From positions 1-48,013 of the forward strand of contig JAZRNH010000043.1 in NCBI GenBank assembly GCA_045648025.1: a stretch of DNA of 48,013 nucleotides, read 5' to 3'. Position numbers and translations under genes: made by a program. This document shows positions 25,923 to 35,301 of this stretch, piece after piece. Under the pieces are notes generated by a model. That model worked only from the letters and a program-made list of their open reading frames with translations. It had not been told where the DNA came from and did no database searches. Each line of letters opens with the position of its first letter. Position 1 is the first letter of the stretch. This DNA comes from RGIG1681 sp045648025. GTDB lineage: Bacteria > Bacillota > Clostridia > Christensenellales > UBA1242.

Positions 25923-26894
25923 TTACTCCTTTATATTCATTTTGTTTTTAAGCTTTATCAAATATTTATAAGCTGAATAATCGACTGTTGAATTGTTGAT
26001 TTCATGTTCATAAAAATATTCTTCATCATGAGGGTTAATTTTAAAGTAAACATCACCCTTAGCTTTTTTCAAACGATATTCTTCATAAGTTTTTGAAAAA
26101 TAATGGTTGATTTGAATTGGAAAATCTTTTTTATTTGCTCTATTAAGTCCACCAACTGCAACTTTTCCAAAAATATTAACTGGTGGAAGTGACAATTTCT
26201 TTGATTTTGACCAAAAAATATGATGCATTGCATTGTTTCTGGTTGAATTGGCAAACCTATATTTTGTATTATAAAAACATTTTCCCACAGAAGAGTGCTT
26301 TGACCAACAAACGGTCAAATCTTCTGTTACCAACGATTTTAAATCTCTGTTCATTTTTCCAGACGAACCAAACATTTTCCAATAAATCAAAACCGCTGGT
26401 CTATTCTTTTCAAACTTTTTTAAAAAGTCATAGATGTTTGTTGTTGATTTTGGAACAACAAATTCATCAATATCAATAAATCCAAGCCATTTTGTTTCAG
26501 AAGCAAAATTTGAAATACAATCTCTATAAGCTTCCATTTGAGCTTGATTTTTTGGCCACTCAACCAAAGTCACTGTGCCTTCTTCAATGTATGGTGCAAG
26601 AATCTCTCTAAAATTGTCATCAGAATTGTTGTTATACATATAAAAATGGTCAACACCAACAATTTTATGAAACTCAATCCACTCTTTCAAATATAAACCT
26701 TCATTTTTAAAGATGCCGCAAATAGAAACATTATATTTTGTTTCAGTTTTTCTTTTTGGAACCGAAAGATTCATAATAGACTTATAAATTGCAGCCTTTA
26801 ACTTGTTTTTAACTCTATTAATTTTATATTTAAAATTGTTTTTAACTGCATTGTCATAAATAAAATATTTATCTTCTTTAATCATTTTTGCCAT
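25923..26894 (-). CDS. Glycosyltransferase family 92-type protein
   Basis: 323 residues from the ATG that overlaps the aminotransferase stop (TAATG at 26894), with GGAG nine bases upstream; an in-frame ATG 15 bases earlier lies before that site. Motifs of the GT92 / GT2-like group: VSICGIFKNEGLYLKEWIEFHKIVGVDHF-type start, YMYNNNSDDN, and WLGFIDIDEFVVP with the metal-binding DxD. No membrane helix. It should transfer one sugar to the lipid-linked repeat unit in the cytoplasm; donor and linkage are unknown. Confidence 0.85.
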   Translation of the reverse strand: MAKMIKEDKYFIYDNAVKNNFKYKINRVKNKLKAAIYKSIMNLSVPKRKTETKYNVSICGIFKNEGLYLKEWIEFHKIVGVDHFYMYNNNSDDNFREILAPYIEEGTVTLVEWPKNQAQMEAYRDCISNFASETKWLGFIDIDEFVVPKSTTNIYDFLKKFEKNRPAVLIYWKMFGSSGKMNRDLKSLVTEDLTVCWSKHSSVGKCFYNTKYRFANSTRNNAMHHIFWSKSKKLSLPPVNIFGKVAVGGLNRANKKDFPIQINHYFSKTYEEYRLKKAKGDVYFKINPHDEEYFYEHEINNSTVDYSAYKYLIKLKNKMNIKE

Positions 26895-28000
26895 TATTTT
26901 CCACTCCATTTATTAATTATATCAATAACATATTCCACTTGTTCGTCTGTGATTGTTGGACCAATTGGAAGGCTGAGCTCTTGCTCATGAATTTGTTCTG
27001 TTATTGGATATGATAAATGGTTCCACTCTTTATAAGCTTCTTGCTTGTGTGGAGGAATTGGATAGTGAATAATTGTTTGAATATCATTATCCGCAAGATA
27101 TTTTTGGAATTCATCTCTCTTTTCAACCAAAACAGGAAAAACATGGAAAACATTTTCTTCTTTTTCTGGATATTTTGGAAGTTTCAAATAAGGATTTTTA
27201 ATTCCTTCAATATATTTTTTTGCAACAGCTTTTCTTCTGTTATTATCTTCATCTAAATATTTAAGTTTAACAGCAAGAATTGCAGCATTTGTTTCGTCAA
27301 GTCTGCTGTTTCTGCCTTTATATTTAAACACATACTTTCTTGAAGAACCATAGTTTGCAAGTGATCTAACTTCTGCTGCAAGTTCATCATCATCAGTTGT
27401 AACTGCACCAGCATCACCAAAAGCACCAAGGTTTTTGCCAGGATAAAAACTGTGGGCTCCGTCGCCGATGCTTCCAGTTCTTCTGCCTTCAAATTTGCAA
27501 CCATGAGCTTGTGCATTATCTTCAACAAGTTTTAAGTTGTATTTTTTGCAAAGTTCACCAATCTTATCAGTATAAGAGCAAAGACCGTATAAGTGAACAA
27601 TTAAAATGCCTTTGGTTTTATCTGTTATAGCGGCTTCAATTTTATTTGGATCAATTTGAAGAGTGTTAATATCAGGTTCAACCAAAACAGGAACAAGTCC
27701 GTTTTCAGAAATTGCAAGAATTGATGCAATATAAGTGTTTGCAGGAACAATAACTTCATCGCCTGGCTTCATAATTCCAAGTTCAATATAAGCCCTGAAA
27801 ATCAAAATCAAAGCATCAAGACCATTGGCAACACCAATACAATGCTTTGTGCCAATATATTTTGAATAGTCTGCTTCAAAATTTTTGTTTTCGTTTCCTT
27901 GCAAATACCAACCGCTATCAATAACTCTGTTCATAGCTTCTTTAAGTTCATCAAGGTTTTTATCTGTTACTTCTTTAAGTGACAAAAATGGAACTTTCAT
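26894..28000 (-). CDS. DegT/DnrJ/EryC1/StrS aminotransferase (FdtB/QdtB-like)
   Basis: 368 residues. PLP enzyme that transfers an amino group from glutamate to the 3-keto group of a dTDP-3-keto-6-deoxyhexose. Seen: VPANTYIASILAI, VHLYGL, DNAQAHG and the PLP lysine in FYPGKNLGAFGDAGAV (Lys189). The DNAQAHG form and the ketoisomerase gene 930 bases upstream in the operon support the 3-amino-sugar (FdtB/QdtB) group rather than 4-aminotransferases. It is translationally coupled to the GT92 gene. Length is normal for the family (360-390). Confidence 0.9.
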   Translation of the reverse strand: MKVPFLSLKEVTDKNLDELKEAMNRVIDSGWYLQGNENKNFEADYSKYIGTKHCIGVANGLDALILIFRAYIELGIMKPGDEVIVPANTYIASILAISENGLVPVLVEPDINTLQIDPNKIEAAITDKTKGILIVHLYGLCSYTDKIGELCKKYNLKLVEDNAQAHGCKFEGRRTGSIGDGAHSFYPGKNLGAFGDAGAVTTDDDELAAEVRSLANYGSSRKYVFKYKGRNSRLDETNAAILAVKLKYLDEDNNRRKAVAKKYIEGIKNPYLKLPKYPEKEENVFHVFPVLVEKRDEFQKYLADNDIQTIIHYPIPPHKQEAYKEWNHLSYPITEQIHEQELSLPIGPTITDEQVEYVIDIINKWSGK

Positions 28001-28010
28001 ATTTTTACCT

Positions 28011-28937
28011 CTATTTTTTCTTTTTAAAACATAGTATCTTTTTTAAAACTCGCTTTGCCCACATAAAAGGTATGCGATTTTTAACTGCTTTTTTTGAATA
28101 AAAAACTTCAATAGATTTATCAAAGTTTGATATATCATAAGAGCAAGGCTCTTTTTTAAACACAAAATCATAATATAAATTTCTAACGAAAGCAAGATTT
28201 TGTTTCTTTATATAATCAAATGTTTCATAAGAGATTTGATTTTGCCTGTATAAATCTAAAATAATTGAAACATATTCAACAGCAAAAGCATGAAACAAAT
28301 CATACTTTCCTTTGTTTTTGTGAGAAACTGGAATTTCTTCAAGCAAAACATTGTCGTCAACAATATATTTCTTTTCATTTTTTCTATCAAACAAAATGTT
28401 TGTGTGTGGAAACAAATCATTAAATCCATCATGTGATGGCATTGCATCAAAATGTTCTTTCCAAAAAGCCATGCCAGTTGACCACGAAGAATAAATTGAT
28501 AATTCTTTCACAAAAGCATCAAAACTTTCAAATTCACTTACAGCCCTTTTATTGAGAGCTGCATTTGAAAAATAAACAATTGGTTTTTCTTTTTCATTGT
28601 TTTTAACAAAGTTAATTAAATAATCAATTGTTCCAGCATTAACTTTTGTTCTGTGGTTAATGAATTTAATAAATTTTCCACTAGCATTTTTATAAGAATC
28701 AATTTCATTTAAAAATGAATATGATTCAGTTTTAATATACTTTAAGTTTTTATGTTCTTTTGCAATTTCTTGCATTTTGTCATAAAACTCTTTATTGTTT
28801 CCGTTGTCTGTTACAACAACTTCAAACAAACTTTCATCTGCGGCTTGAGAATATATGCTGTCTAAAACTGGCATCATCCATTCCATAACCCCATAGGTAG
28901 GAATACAGATAGAAAGCAAAACATCTTTATTTTTCAT
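28011..28937 (-). CDS. Family 2 glycosyltransferase
   Basis: 308 residues, GT-A fold. Begins LLSICIPTYGVMEWMMPVLDSIYSQ with EVVVTDNGN as the nucleotide-binding strand; the acceptor half contains SGKFIKFINHRT in place of a classical DxD, so the metal site is atypical (NHR). The C-terminus is basic (KKILCFKKKK). It starts inside the end of the ketoisomerase gene (11-base overlap) after GGGAG, which places it in the amino-sugar part of the operon and makes it a candidate for adding that amino sugar. Confidence 0.85.
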   Translation of the reverse strand: MKNKDVLLSICIPTYGVMEWMMPVLDSIYSQAADESLFEVVVTDNGNNKEFYDKMQEIAKEHKNLKYIKTESYSFLNEIDSYKNASGKFIKFINHRTKVNAGTIDYLINFVKNNEKEKPIVYFSNAALNKRAVSEFESFDAFVKELSIYSSWSTGMAFWKEHFDAMPSHDGFNDLFPHTNILFDRKNEKKYIVDDNVLLEEIPVSHKNKGKYDLFHAFAVEYVSIILDLYRQNQISYETFDYIKKQNLAFVRNLYYDFVFKKEPCSYDISNFDKSIEVFYSKKAVKNRIPFMWAKRVLKKILCFKKKK

Positions 28938-29343
28938 CTTTTGCTCCCACCATTTTTAAATATTCATCATAATCTCTGATATATTCAGCACCGTTATAGT
29001 GAGTACTTGCAAGAACAAGCAAAACTGAATCTTCAGAAAAGTCATACATATCTTTCCAAACCATTTTAGGAAGATAAACACCCTTCATAGGAACATCTAA
29101 ATCAATAATTTCTTCTTCTTTTCCATTTGTTGCCCAAACTTTTGATTTTCCAGCAACATTAATAAGAACAAATTCAGACTCAAGGTTTGCATGTTGACCT
29201 CTTCTAATGTCTGGGTCAGAACCATAAATATAGAAAACTCTTTTAATATCAAAAGGAATATCTTTTTCACCTTCAACAACAACAAGTTTTCCTCTTTCAT
29301 CACCAAGGTCTTTAAAGTTTAACACTTTGCATAATTCAGACAT
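28927..29343 (-). CDS. dTDP-4-keto-6-deoxyhexose 3,4-ketoisomerase (FdtA/QdtA-like cupin)
   Basis: 138 residues, a single cupin fold. Moves the keto group of dTDP-4-keto-6-deoxyglucose (the RmlB product) from C4 to C3, which commits it to 3-amino sugars. Seen: DERGKLVVVEGEKDIPF at the start and DIRRGQHANLESEFVLINVAG at the active site. Characterised FdtA/QdtA have RGxHAH; here the second His is Asn (HAN, His51 kept). The aminotransferase and acyltransferase for the next two steps flank it in the same operon. Whether the product is the Fuc3N or Qui3N isomer cannot be read from sequence. Confidence 0.85.
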   Translation of the reverse strand: MSELCKVLNFKDLGDERGKLVVVEGEKDIPFDIKRVFYIYGSDPDIRRGQHANLESEFVLINVAGKSKVWATNGKEEEIIDLDVPMKGVYLPKMVWKDMYDFSEDSVLLVLASTHYNGAEYIRDYDEYLKMVGAKDEK

Positions 29344-29346
29344 AGT

Positions 29347-29982
29347 TTATTTATCTCCTTTGGTTTTTCCAAAAAGTTCAAGCATCTTGTCGGCAACCTC
29401 AACAGTCATTTCTTGATAAAACAAGTCTTTGTTGTTTTTAACGATATCTGCTGTGAGTTTGCCATAATCAAGATTCATAAGCTTTTGAATTATTTCTTCA
29501 TTAAATCTATATTTAATAACTTTTGCAGGAACTCCACCAACAATTGCATAAGGTGGAACATCTTTAGTAACAACCGAACCAGCTGCAACAATTGCACCTT
29601 GACCGATTTTTACACCAGACAAAATTAAAGAGCTATCTGCAATCCAAACATCATCACCAACTTCAATATCACCTTTTGAAATTGCATCAATTCCATCATT
29701 TAAAACTTTCACTTTAAAAGGATAAGTTGAAACAAGATTTGTTGGGTGATCAGTGCTTAACAAAAATTTAACATTTTCAGCAATAGAACAAAAATTTCCT
29801 ATAAAAAGTTTGTTTTTATCATTGGTTGCAAGAACTTCTAAATCACCATAGGTATAATTTTTAACAGTTACAACTGAATGGTTAAATCTGTTTTTTTGTT
29901 CGGTAAAATTATGTTGATTATTTTTTCTCCATTTCTTTCTGCTAATAGACAATTTTATTTTTGCCCTAAGTTCATTAAACAT
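29347..29982 (-). CDS. Hexapeptide-repeat acyltransferase (CatB/Vat-like; FdtC/QdtC candidate)
   Basis: 211 residues, left-handed beta-helix. Hexapeptide turns run from IGNFCSIAENVKF to IEVGDDVWIADSSLILSGVKIGQGAIVAAGSVVTKDVPPYAIVGGVPAKVIK, with the STDHP motif of the catalytic His typical of the CatB/xenobiotic acyltransferase group. In this operon it most likely N-acetylates the dTDP-3-amino-3,6-dideoxyhexose. An O-acetyltransferase acting on the glycan is the alternative. It begins after GAGGAT and is followed by the ketoisomerase after three bases. Confidence 0.87.
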   Translation of the reverse strand: MFNELRAKIKLSISRKKWRKNNQHNFTEQKNRFNHSVVTVKNYTYGDLEVLATNDKNKLFIGNFCSIAENVKFLLSTDHPTNLVSTYPFKVKVLNDGIDAISKGDIEVGDDVWIADSSLILSGVKIGQGAIVAAGSVVTKDVPPYAIVGGVPAKVIKYRFNEEIIQKLMNLDYGKLTADIVKNNKDLFYQEMTVEVADKMLELFGKTKGDK

Positions 29983-29998
29983 AGATTATCCTCATCAA

Positions 29999-31012
29999 TT
30001 ATTTATAATGTCTTTCAAGCCAATTTTGATATTCGCCTGATTCAACATTTTCAAGCCATTTTTTGTTTTCAACATTCCACTTAATTGTTTCAACAATACC
30101 AGTGTCAAAGTTGTAAACTGGTTTCCAACCAAGTTCTGTTTCCATCTTTGTTGGGTCAATAGCATATCTTCTGTCGTGTCCTGGTCTATCTGTTACATAA
30201 GTAATCAAACTTTCTGGTTTGCCAAGAACTTTCAAAATTGTTTTAACAACTTCAAGGTTTGTTCTTTCATTGTGTCCACCAATGTTATAAACTTCACCAA
30301 CTTTTCCGTTTCTAACAATAAGGTCAATAGCTGAGCAATGGTCTAAAACATGAAGCCAGTCTCTAACATTTTCACCTTTGCCATAAACTGGAAGGTTTTC
30401 ATCATTTTGAGCTTTTTTAATGATGAGTGGAATAAGTTTTTCTGGGAATTGGTATGGACCATAGTTGTTTGAGCATCTAGAAATTGTTACAGGAAGCTTA
30501 AATGTTCTGTGGTATGCTTGAACCAAAAGGTCAGCAGATGCTTTTGAAGCACTGTATGGGCTTGATGTGTGAATTGGTGTGTCTTCGTGGAATAAAAGGT
30601 CAGGTCTGTCAAGTGGAAGGTCACCATAAACTTCATCAGTAGAAACTTGGTGATATCTTGAAACATTATATTTTCTACAAGCATCCATAAGAGTTTGAAC
30701 ACCAATAATATTTGATTCTAAGAAAATCTTTGGATTTTCAATTGATCTATCAACATGTGATTCAGCAGCAAAGTTGATAACAATATCAAACTTTTCTTCT
30801 TCAAAAAGCTTTTCAATAAGTTCTTTGTCGCAAATGTTTCCTTTAACAAATTTGAAGTTTGGTTTATCCATAATATCTGCAAGAGTTTCCATATTTCCTG
30901 CATAAGTTAATGCATCGATACAAACATATTCATCTTCTGGATGTTTTTCGAGCATATAATGGCAGAAGTTACCTCCGATAAATCCTGCACCACCGGTAAT
31001 TAAAATTTTCAT
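29999..31012 (-). CDS. rmlB: dTDP-glucose 4,6-dehydratase
   Basis: 337 residues, extended SDR fold. NAD motif TGGAGFIGGNF, catalytic Tyr-Lys in YSASKAS, STDEVYGDL, and SRCSNNYGPYQFPEKLIP as in RmlB. It turns dTDP-glucose into dTDP-4-keto-6-deoxyglucose, the branch point used both by RmlC/RmlD (rhamnose) and by the ketoisomerase set directly downstream. It is separated from rmlACD by three glycosyltransferase genes, so it sits between the two pathways it feeds. Confidence 0.95.
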   Translation of the reverse strand: MKILITGGAGFIGGNFCHYMLEKHPEDEYVCIDALTYAGNMETLADIMDKPNFKFVKGNICDKELIEKLFEEEKFDIVINFAAESHVDRSIENPKIFLESNIIGVQTLMDACRKYNVSRYHQVSTDEVYGDLPLDRPDLLFHEDTPIHTSSPYSASKASADLLVQAYHRTFKLPVTISRCSNNYGPYQFPEKLIPLIIKKAQNDENLPVYGKGENVRDWLHVLDHCSAIDLIVRNGKVGEVYNIGGHNERTNLEVVKTILKVLGKPESLITYVTDRPGHDRRYAIDPTKMETELGWKPVYNFDTGIVETIKWNVENKKWLENVESGEYQNWLERHYK

Positions 31013-31027
31013 AATTTTTTCTCCTTT

Positions 31028-31918
31028 TTATTTTAAAATTTCATATTTATAATTTTTATTTGAATATTTCTTAGCAATTTTCTTGTGCGATTTAAAGAAA
31101 ACTCTAAGACCCTTCCACCAACTTGCAAAACCAAGTTTAATTTTTCTCATTGAAAAACTTGAAAGCTTCGCAGTTTGTGATTCAAGGTGAATGATTTTTG
31201 TATCCCTAACAAACCTTGTTTTTAGTTTGGCTTTCTTTAAATATAAAGTCATAATATGTTCTTCACAATACAAAAATGTTTTGTTGAAAAGTTGACTATA
31301 ATATTTAAAAAATGCTGGAGTCAAAATGTAAGCTGCACCTGAAATGATGTAATCATATTTTGAAAAATCAATTTCAACAGCTTCAGCTTGTGGTGTTTCT
31401 GTTTTCTTTTTTCTTTTAAACAAATTTTTAAAGAATTTATAAACATAAAACATTCTGGTCAAAATTGAAAGTTGAAGCACCCCAAGTTTAATGTATGACT
31501 TACTAGCTCCTTTTACAAGCCCGTAAGGAAGTTGCTTTGTGCCGTCTTTATTGTCAAGTTCTAAACTTAAAACCGCTTCATCATCTTGAACGGTTTCAAT
31601 TTCTTTCAATAAGCCATCATTTTGAAAAATTGTGTCGTTGTTAACAACTGCAATATATTCAAAACCATTTTCTCTTAAATAGTTAATGCCGATATTGTTT
31701 CCAATTGCAAAACCGTAGTTTTTGTCGGCTTTCAAAATTTTAACCTTGTCATTGTCTTTATAACTATTCAAAATGTTATCAATAGGATTTTTTTCTGAAT
31801 TATTGTCAACAATGCAAATTGTTGAATCTGGATAAAATTTAAGCAAACTGTCAACACAGTCAATTGTAACTTTATCACCATTAAAGTTGAGTATAACAAA
31901 ACCTAATTTATTTTCCAT
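31028..31918 (-). CDS. Family 2 glycosyltransferase (rhamnosyltransferase-like)
   Basis: 296 residues from ATG 31918; a GTG six bases upstream overlaps the AAGG ribosome binding site. GT2 features: LGFVILNFNGDKVTIDCVDSLL, CIVDNNSEKNP, ILKADKNYGFAIGNNIGINY and YIAVVNNDTIF (VNND in the DxD position). The C-terminal part has the YIISGAAYILTPAFFKYY and EEH elements of the rhamnosyltransferase-like branch. Charged C-terminus without a clear membrane helix. The dTDP-rhamnose genes next to it support, but do not prove, rhamnose as donor. Confidence 0.88.
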   Translation of the reverse strand: MENKLGFVILNFNGDKVTIDCVDSLLKFYPDSTICIVDNNSEKNPIDNILNSYKDNDKVKILKADKNYGFAIGNNIGINYLRENGFEYIAVVNNDTIFQNDGLLKEIETVQDDEAVLSLELDNKDGTKQLPYGLVKGASKSYIKLGVLQLSILTRMFYVYKFFKNLFKRKKKTETPQAEAVEIDFSKYDYIISGAAYILTPAFFKYYSQLFNKTFLYCEEHIMTLYLKKAKLKTRFVRDTKIIHLESQTAKLSSFSMRKIKLGFASWWKGLRVFFKSHKKIAKKYSNKNYKYEILK

Positions 31919-31930
31919 AGTCACCTTGCC

Positions 31931-32935
31931 TTAGGCTTTGCCTTTTTTGAGTCTATACATAAACTTCAAAATAAATGTTAAATGATAATGAATCAAAGCA
32001 GCTTTCACCTTTGAAGAGAAACCATTGCAAAGTGTTTTGTGTGCTTTGTAATTCTTTCTAGAATTCCACTTTTTGATTTCTTTAAGGTCTTCTTTTGAGC
32101 CAGACTTAATCTTGTTTGCAACACACATATAATAAGCATAAAATTGTTCAGCACCAAGCATTGATTCATACTCTGTGCCTTTAACAAGTTTTTCAAAGGC
32201 TTCTAAGAAGTTTTTACTTTTTTGAAGCATATTTGAAATTGCTCCATGGCTGAGTGATGCTGTTCTAATTAAATAGTTATACATACAGTCATCAATATAG
32301 CCTGTGTTTAGGTTCTTATTCAAAAAGATTTCTGTTAAGATTTTAACATCTTCCATATAGTTAAGTTTTTCATTAAATTTAATCTTATCAAAAATTTCTT
32401 TTTTATATAAAAACCTAACCGTAAAACAATTGATGTTGTTTGAAGTTACAAATTTGTCATCAGCAACTGCTCTGAGTTTTTCATGACGAAGCAAATATGT
32501 GATATCTTTTTCTTTAACAAATTTTTCTTTTGCATCTTCATAAACAGAAATTGTTTTTCCATCAATAATCATATTGAATCCACAAAAAACAATGTCATAA
32601 TCTGCTTCTTGTTGTTTTGAATAAAGTTTTTCATACATTTCTGGTTCAATCCAGTCATCTGAATCAACAAAAGCAACAAACTTTCCACTAGCGGCTTTTA
32701 TGCCGTCGTTTCTAGCAGCAGAAACACCTGTATTTTTCTTGTGAATAACTTTAACCCTTTTGTCTTGCTTTGCTATCTTGTCACAAATTTCAGGACACTT
32801 GTCAGGACTGCCGTCATCAACCAAAATAAGTTCCAAATTTTTGTAAGTTTGATTTAATATGCTGTTGGCACATTTTTCTAAATACTCTTCAACTTTATAA
32901 ACTGGAACAATAACTGAAATTAAATCGTTTTTCAC
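31931..32935 (-). CDS. Family 2 glycosyltransferase (EpsJ/CpsJ-like)
   Basis: 334 residues. Very clear GT2 domain: ISVIVPVYKVEEYLEKCANSIL, ELILVDDGSPDKCP, NTGVSAARNDGI and VAFVDSDDWIEPEMY (DSDD metal site), in the first 115 residues. The C-terminal 200 residues are the alpha-helical tail common in capsule glycosyltransferases. The start is GTG behind AAGGAGG. Donor and acceptor are unknown. Confidence 0.92.
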   Translation of the reverse strand: MKNDLISVIVPVYKVEEYLEKCANSILNQTYKNLELILVDDGSPDKCPEICDKIAKQDKRVKVIHKKNTGVSAARNDGIKAASGKFVAFVDSDDWIEPEMYEKLYSKQQEADYDIVFCGFNMIIDGKTISVYEDAKEKFVKEKDITYLLRHEKLRAVADDKFVTSNNINCFTVRFLYKKEIFDKIKFNEKLNYMEDVKILTEIFLNKNLNTGYIDDCMYNYLIRTASLSHGAISNMLQKSKNFLEAFEKLVKGTEYESMLGAEQFYAYYMCVANKIKSGSKEDLKEIKKWNSRKNYKAHKTLCNGFSSKVKAALIHYHLTFILKFMYRLKKGKA

Positions 32936-32946
32936 TAAGCCCCTCC

Positions 32947-33867
32947 TTAATATTTGTTAAGTAGCATTTTTATTCTAAAAATAGATAAATAGTTATTCTT
33001 TTTCATTTTAAAGAATAAATGGAATCTATTTTTGCATTTATTGGTTTTTGTAAGTCTTTCAAAAAGAGGTTTGTCTTCTTCTGAAATTTTATCACCAAAA
33101 AGTTCAACAAATCGCTCAACTAAATTTCTTGTAGTTTTTACGGTTTCAAGTTTTTTTGCTTTAACATATTTTAAAAACAAAATAAACTTATTGCTTTGAT
33201 CGCTGCCGATTTGATTGTTTCCATGTTGGCGATAAAGTATGTGGTCAGGACATATATCATAAACAAAATTTGCACCATCAACATAATTTGCAATAAGAGC
33301 AATCCAATGGTCATGAAGATAAATATTTTCTGGATATTTTGATGTTACTAAGTTTTTGAAATCATTATCAAAAACTGCAGTGCAGCCTGTAACAACATTC
33401 TTACAAGCAACATCATACTTTTTGTTTACATACTTCATATCAACCATATTTGCACCAAGTGGCTTAAGCTCACCATCAACAAGTTTCAAGTTTGATGAAT
33501 AAAGTGTGCATCTTCCAACTTCTTCAATTTTGTTGATTGCAGAAATCAACTTGTCTTCAACCCAAAAATCATCTTGGTCAGAAAAGGCATAATAATCATA
33601 ACCTTGCTCATTTTTAAATGTGAATAATCCATCAATAAAGTTATAAGTAAAGTTTTTATTCTTTTCGTTCACATGAAGAACAACTCTTTTATCTTTCTTT
33701 TCATATTCTCTTGCAATTTCTTGAGTTTTGTCTTTTGAACAATCATCAAAAATATGAATAGTTACGGCAACATCTTTTTGAGCCAAAATTGAATCAATTT
33801 GCTCAGCCATAAATTTTTCGCCGTTATATGTTGACATTACAACTAAAACTTTTGGTTCTTTTTTCAT
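32947..33867 (-). CDS. Family 2 glycosyltransferase (rhamnosyltransferase-like)
   Basis: 306 residues. VLVVMSTYNGEKFMAEQIDSILAQ, HIFDDCSKDKTQ and YYAFSDQDDFWVEDKL (SDQDDxW) are diagnostic of the GT2 subgroup that includes WfbN/RgpB-like rhamnosyltransferases; LHDHWIALIA and RQHGNNQIG follow as in that subgroup. It directly follows rmlD. Likely adds L-rhamnose to the lipid-linked repeat unit; acceptor unknown. Confidence 0.9.
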   Translation of the reverse strand: MKKEPKVLVVMSTYNGEKFMAEQIDSILAQKDVAVTIHIFDDCSKDKTQEIAREYEKKDKRVVLHVNEKNKNFTYNFIDGLFTFKNEQGYDYYAFSDQDDFWVEDKLISAINKIEEVGRCTLYSSNLKLVDGELKPLGANMVDMKYVNKKYDVACKNVVTGCTAVFDNDFKNLVTSKYPENIYLHDHWIALIANYVDGANFVYDICPDHILYRQHGNNQIGSDQSNKFILFLKYVKAKKLETVKTTRNLVERFVELFGDKISEEDKPLFERLTKTNKCKNRFHLFFKMKKNNYLSIFRIKMLLNKY

Positions 33868-33881
33868 TTATATATCCTTTG

Positions 33882-34730
33882 TTATTTATTAAGTTCATTT
33901 TTAATATATCTTGTAACTGCATCTTCCCAAGATGGAAGTCTGTTGAACCCTGCAGCATCAAGTGATTTTTTTGAAAGTCTTGAATTGCTTGGTCTGTGAG
34001 CTTTTGCAGGATACTGGTCAGAAGTTACTGCATTAACTTTCATATCAACACCAGCAATTTCAAAAATCTTCTTGGCAAAATCACACCAAGAACAAATACC
34101 TTCATTTGTTGCATGATATTCACCATATTTTTCAGTTTCAATCATATCGCAAAGAAGTTTTGAAAGGTCATAGGTGTATGTTGGAGAACCAATTTGGTCT
34201 GCAACAACATTAAGTTCTGTTTTTGTTTCTGCAAGAGTGAGCATTGTTTTAACAAAGTTTTTGCCATTAACACCAAACACCCAAGAGATTCTAACAATAA
34301 AATGTTTTGAACATTTTTTTGCTTCAAGTTCACCTTCATATTTTGTTTTTCCATAAACAGAAAGTGGAGCTTTTTTGTCATCTACTTCAAAATAGTTTTC
34401 ACCTTCACCGTCAAAAACATAGTCGGTTGAAATGTAAACTATTTTTGCTGACACAGCTTCAGCTGCTTCAGCAAGGTATCTTGTTCCTAAAACATTAACT
34501 TTATAACAAGCCTCACTATTGTCTTCTGCTGCATCAACAGCTGTCCAAGCAGCATTGTGCATAATAACAGCTGGTTTATATTCTTCAACAAATTTTTTAA
34601 CCGCAGCTTCGTCGGTTATGTCAAGGTCATCTTTGTCAATACCCAAAACATCTGTGTAACCTCTTTCATTAAGTTCACGACAAATGTCATATCCAAGTTG
34701 ACCTTTTACACCTGTAACCAAAATTCTCAT
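33882..34730 (-). CDS. rmlD: dTDP-4-dehydrorhamnose reductase
   Basis: 282 residues. NADPH motif TGVKGQLGYDI, HNAAWTAVDAAED, YISTDYVFDGEG and the catalytic Tyr-Lys in YGKTKYEGE. Last step of dTDP-L-rhamnose synthesis. Two bases separate it from rmlC upstream. Confidence 0.95.
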   Translation of the reverse strand: MRILVTGVKGQLGYDICRELNERGYTDVLGIDKDDLDITDEAAVKKFVEEYKPAVIMHNAAWTAVDAAEDNSEACYKVNVLGTRYLAEAAEAVSAKIVYISTDYVFDGEGENYFEVDDKKAPLSVYGKTKYEGELEAKKCSKHFIVRISWVFGVNGKNFVKTMLTLAETKTELNVVADQIGSPTYTYDLSKLLCDMIETEKYGEYHATNEGICSWCDFAKKIFEIAGVDMKVNAVTSDQYPAKAHRPSNSRLSKKSLDAAGFNRLPSWEDAVTRYIKNELNK

Positions 34731-34732
34731 TA

Positions 34733-35290
34733 TTATTTCTCCTCATAAACAAAGTCACAATCGCTATCACTATAAAGCGGTGCATTCTTGTCTTTGTCTG
34801 ACAAAATAGGGTCTTCAATGCCCCAATCAACAGCAAATTCTGGGTCGTTAAATTTAACTGACCTGTCACACTCTTTTGAGTAATAATCATCAACTTTATA
34901 TTGAACTTCAACATCATCTGTCAATGTTACAAAACCATGAAGGAATCCTTTTGGGATATAAAGTTGTTTTTTGTTTTCAGCTGAAAGCAAAACTTTAATC
35001 CATTTTTTGTAAGTTGGAGAGCCTTTTCTAATGTCAACAATAACATCATAAATTTCACCTCTGGTACATCTAATGAGTTTTGTTTGACAGTGTGGATTTG
35101 TTTGACAATGAAGACCTCTAAGTATTCCCTTTTGAGAAGAGTATGATTGATTGTCTTGAACAAATTCAACAGTGGTTGCATCTTCTAACTTAATTTTTGA
35201 ATAGGTTTCCATAAACCAGCCTCTTGAATCACCAAACACAGCAGGTTCAATGATAAAAGCATCTTGAAGTTCTGTTTTTTCAATTTTCAT
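34733..35290 (-). CDS. rmlC: dTDP-4-dehydrorhamnose 3,5-epimerase
   Basis: 185 residues, cupin. GDSRGWFMETYS, FVQDNQSYSSQKGILRGLHCQ with the catalytic His, YIPKGFLHGFVTL and DPEFAVDWGI are characteristic of RmlC. It inverts C3 and C5 of dTDP-4-keto-6-deoxyglucose for RmlD and thus competes with the FdtA/QdtA-like ketoisomerase for the same substrate. Confidence 0.95.
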   Translation of the reverse strand: MKIEKTELQDAFIIEPAVFGDSRGWFMETYSKIKLEDATTVEFVQDNQSYSSQKGILRGLHCQTNPHCQTKLIRCTRGEIYDVIVDIRKGSPTYKKWIKVLLSAENKKQLYIPKGFLHGFVTLTDDVEVQYKVDDYYSKECDRSVKFNDPEFAVDWGIEDPILSDKDKNAPLYSDSDCDFVYEEK

Positions 35291-35301
35291 GATTACACCT
35301 C

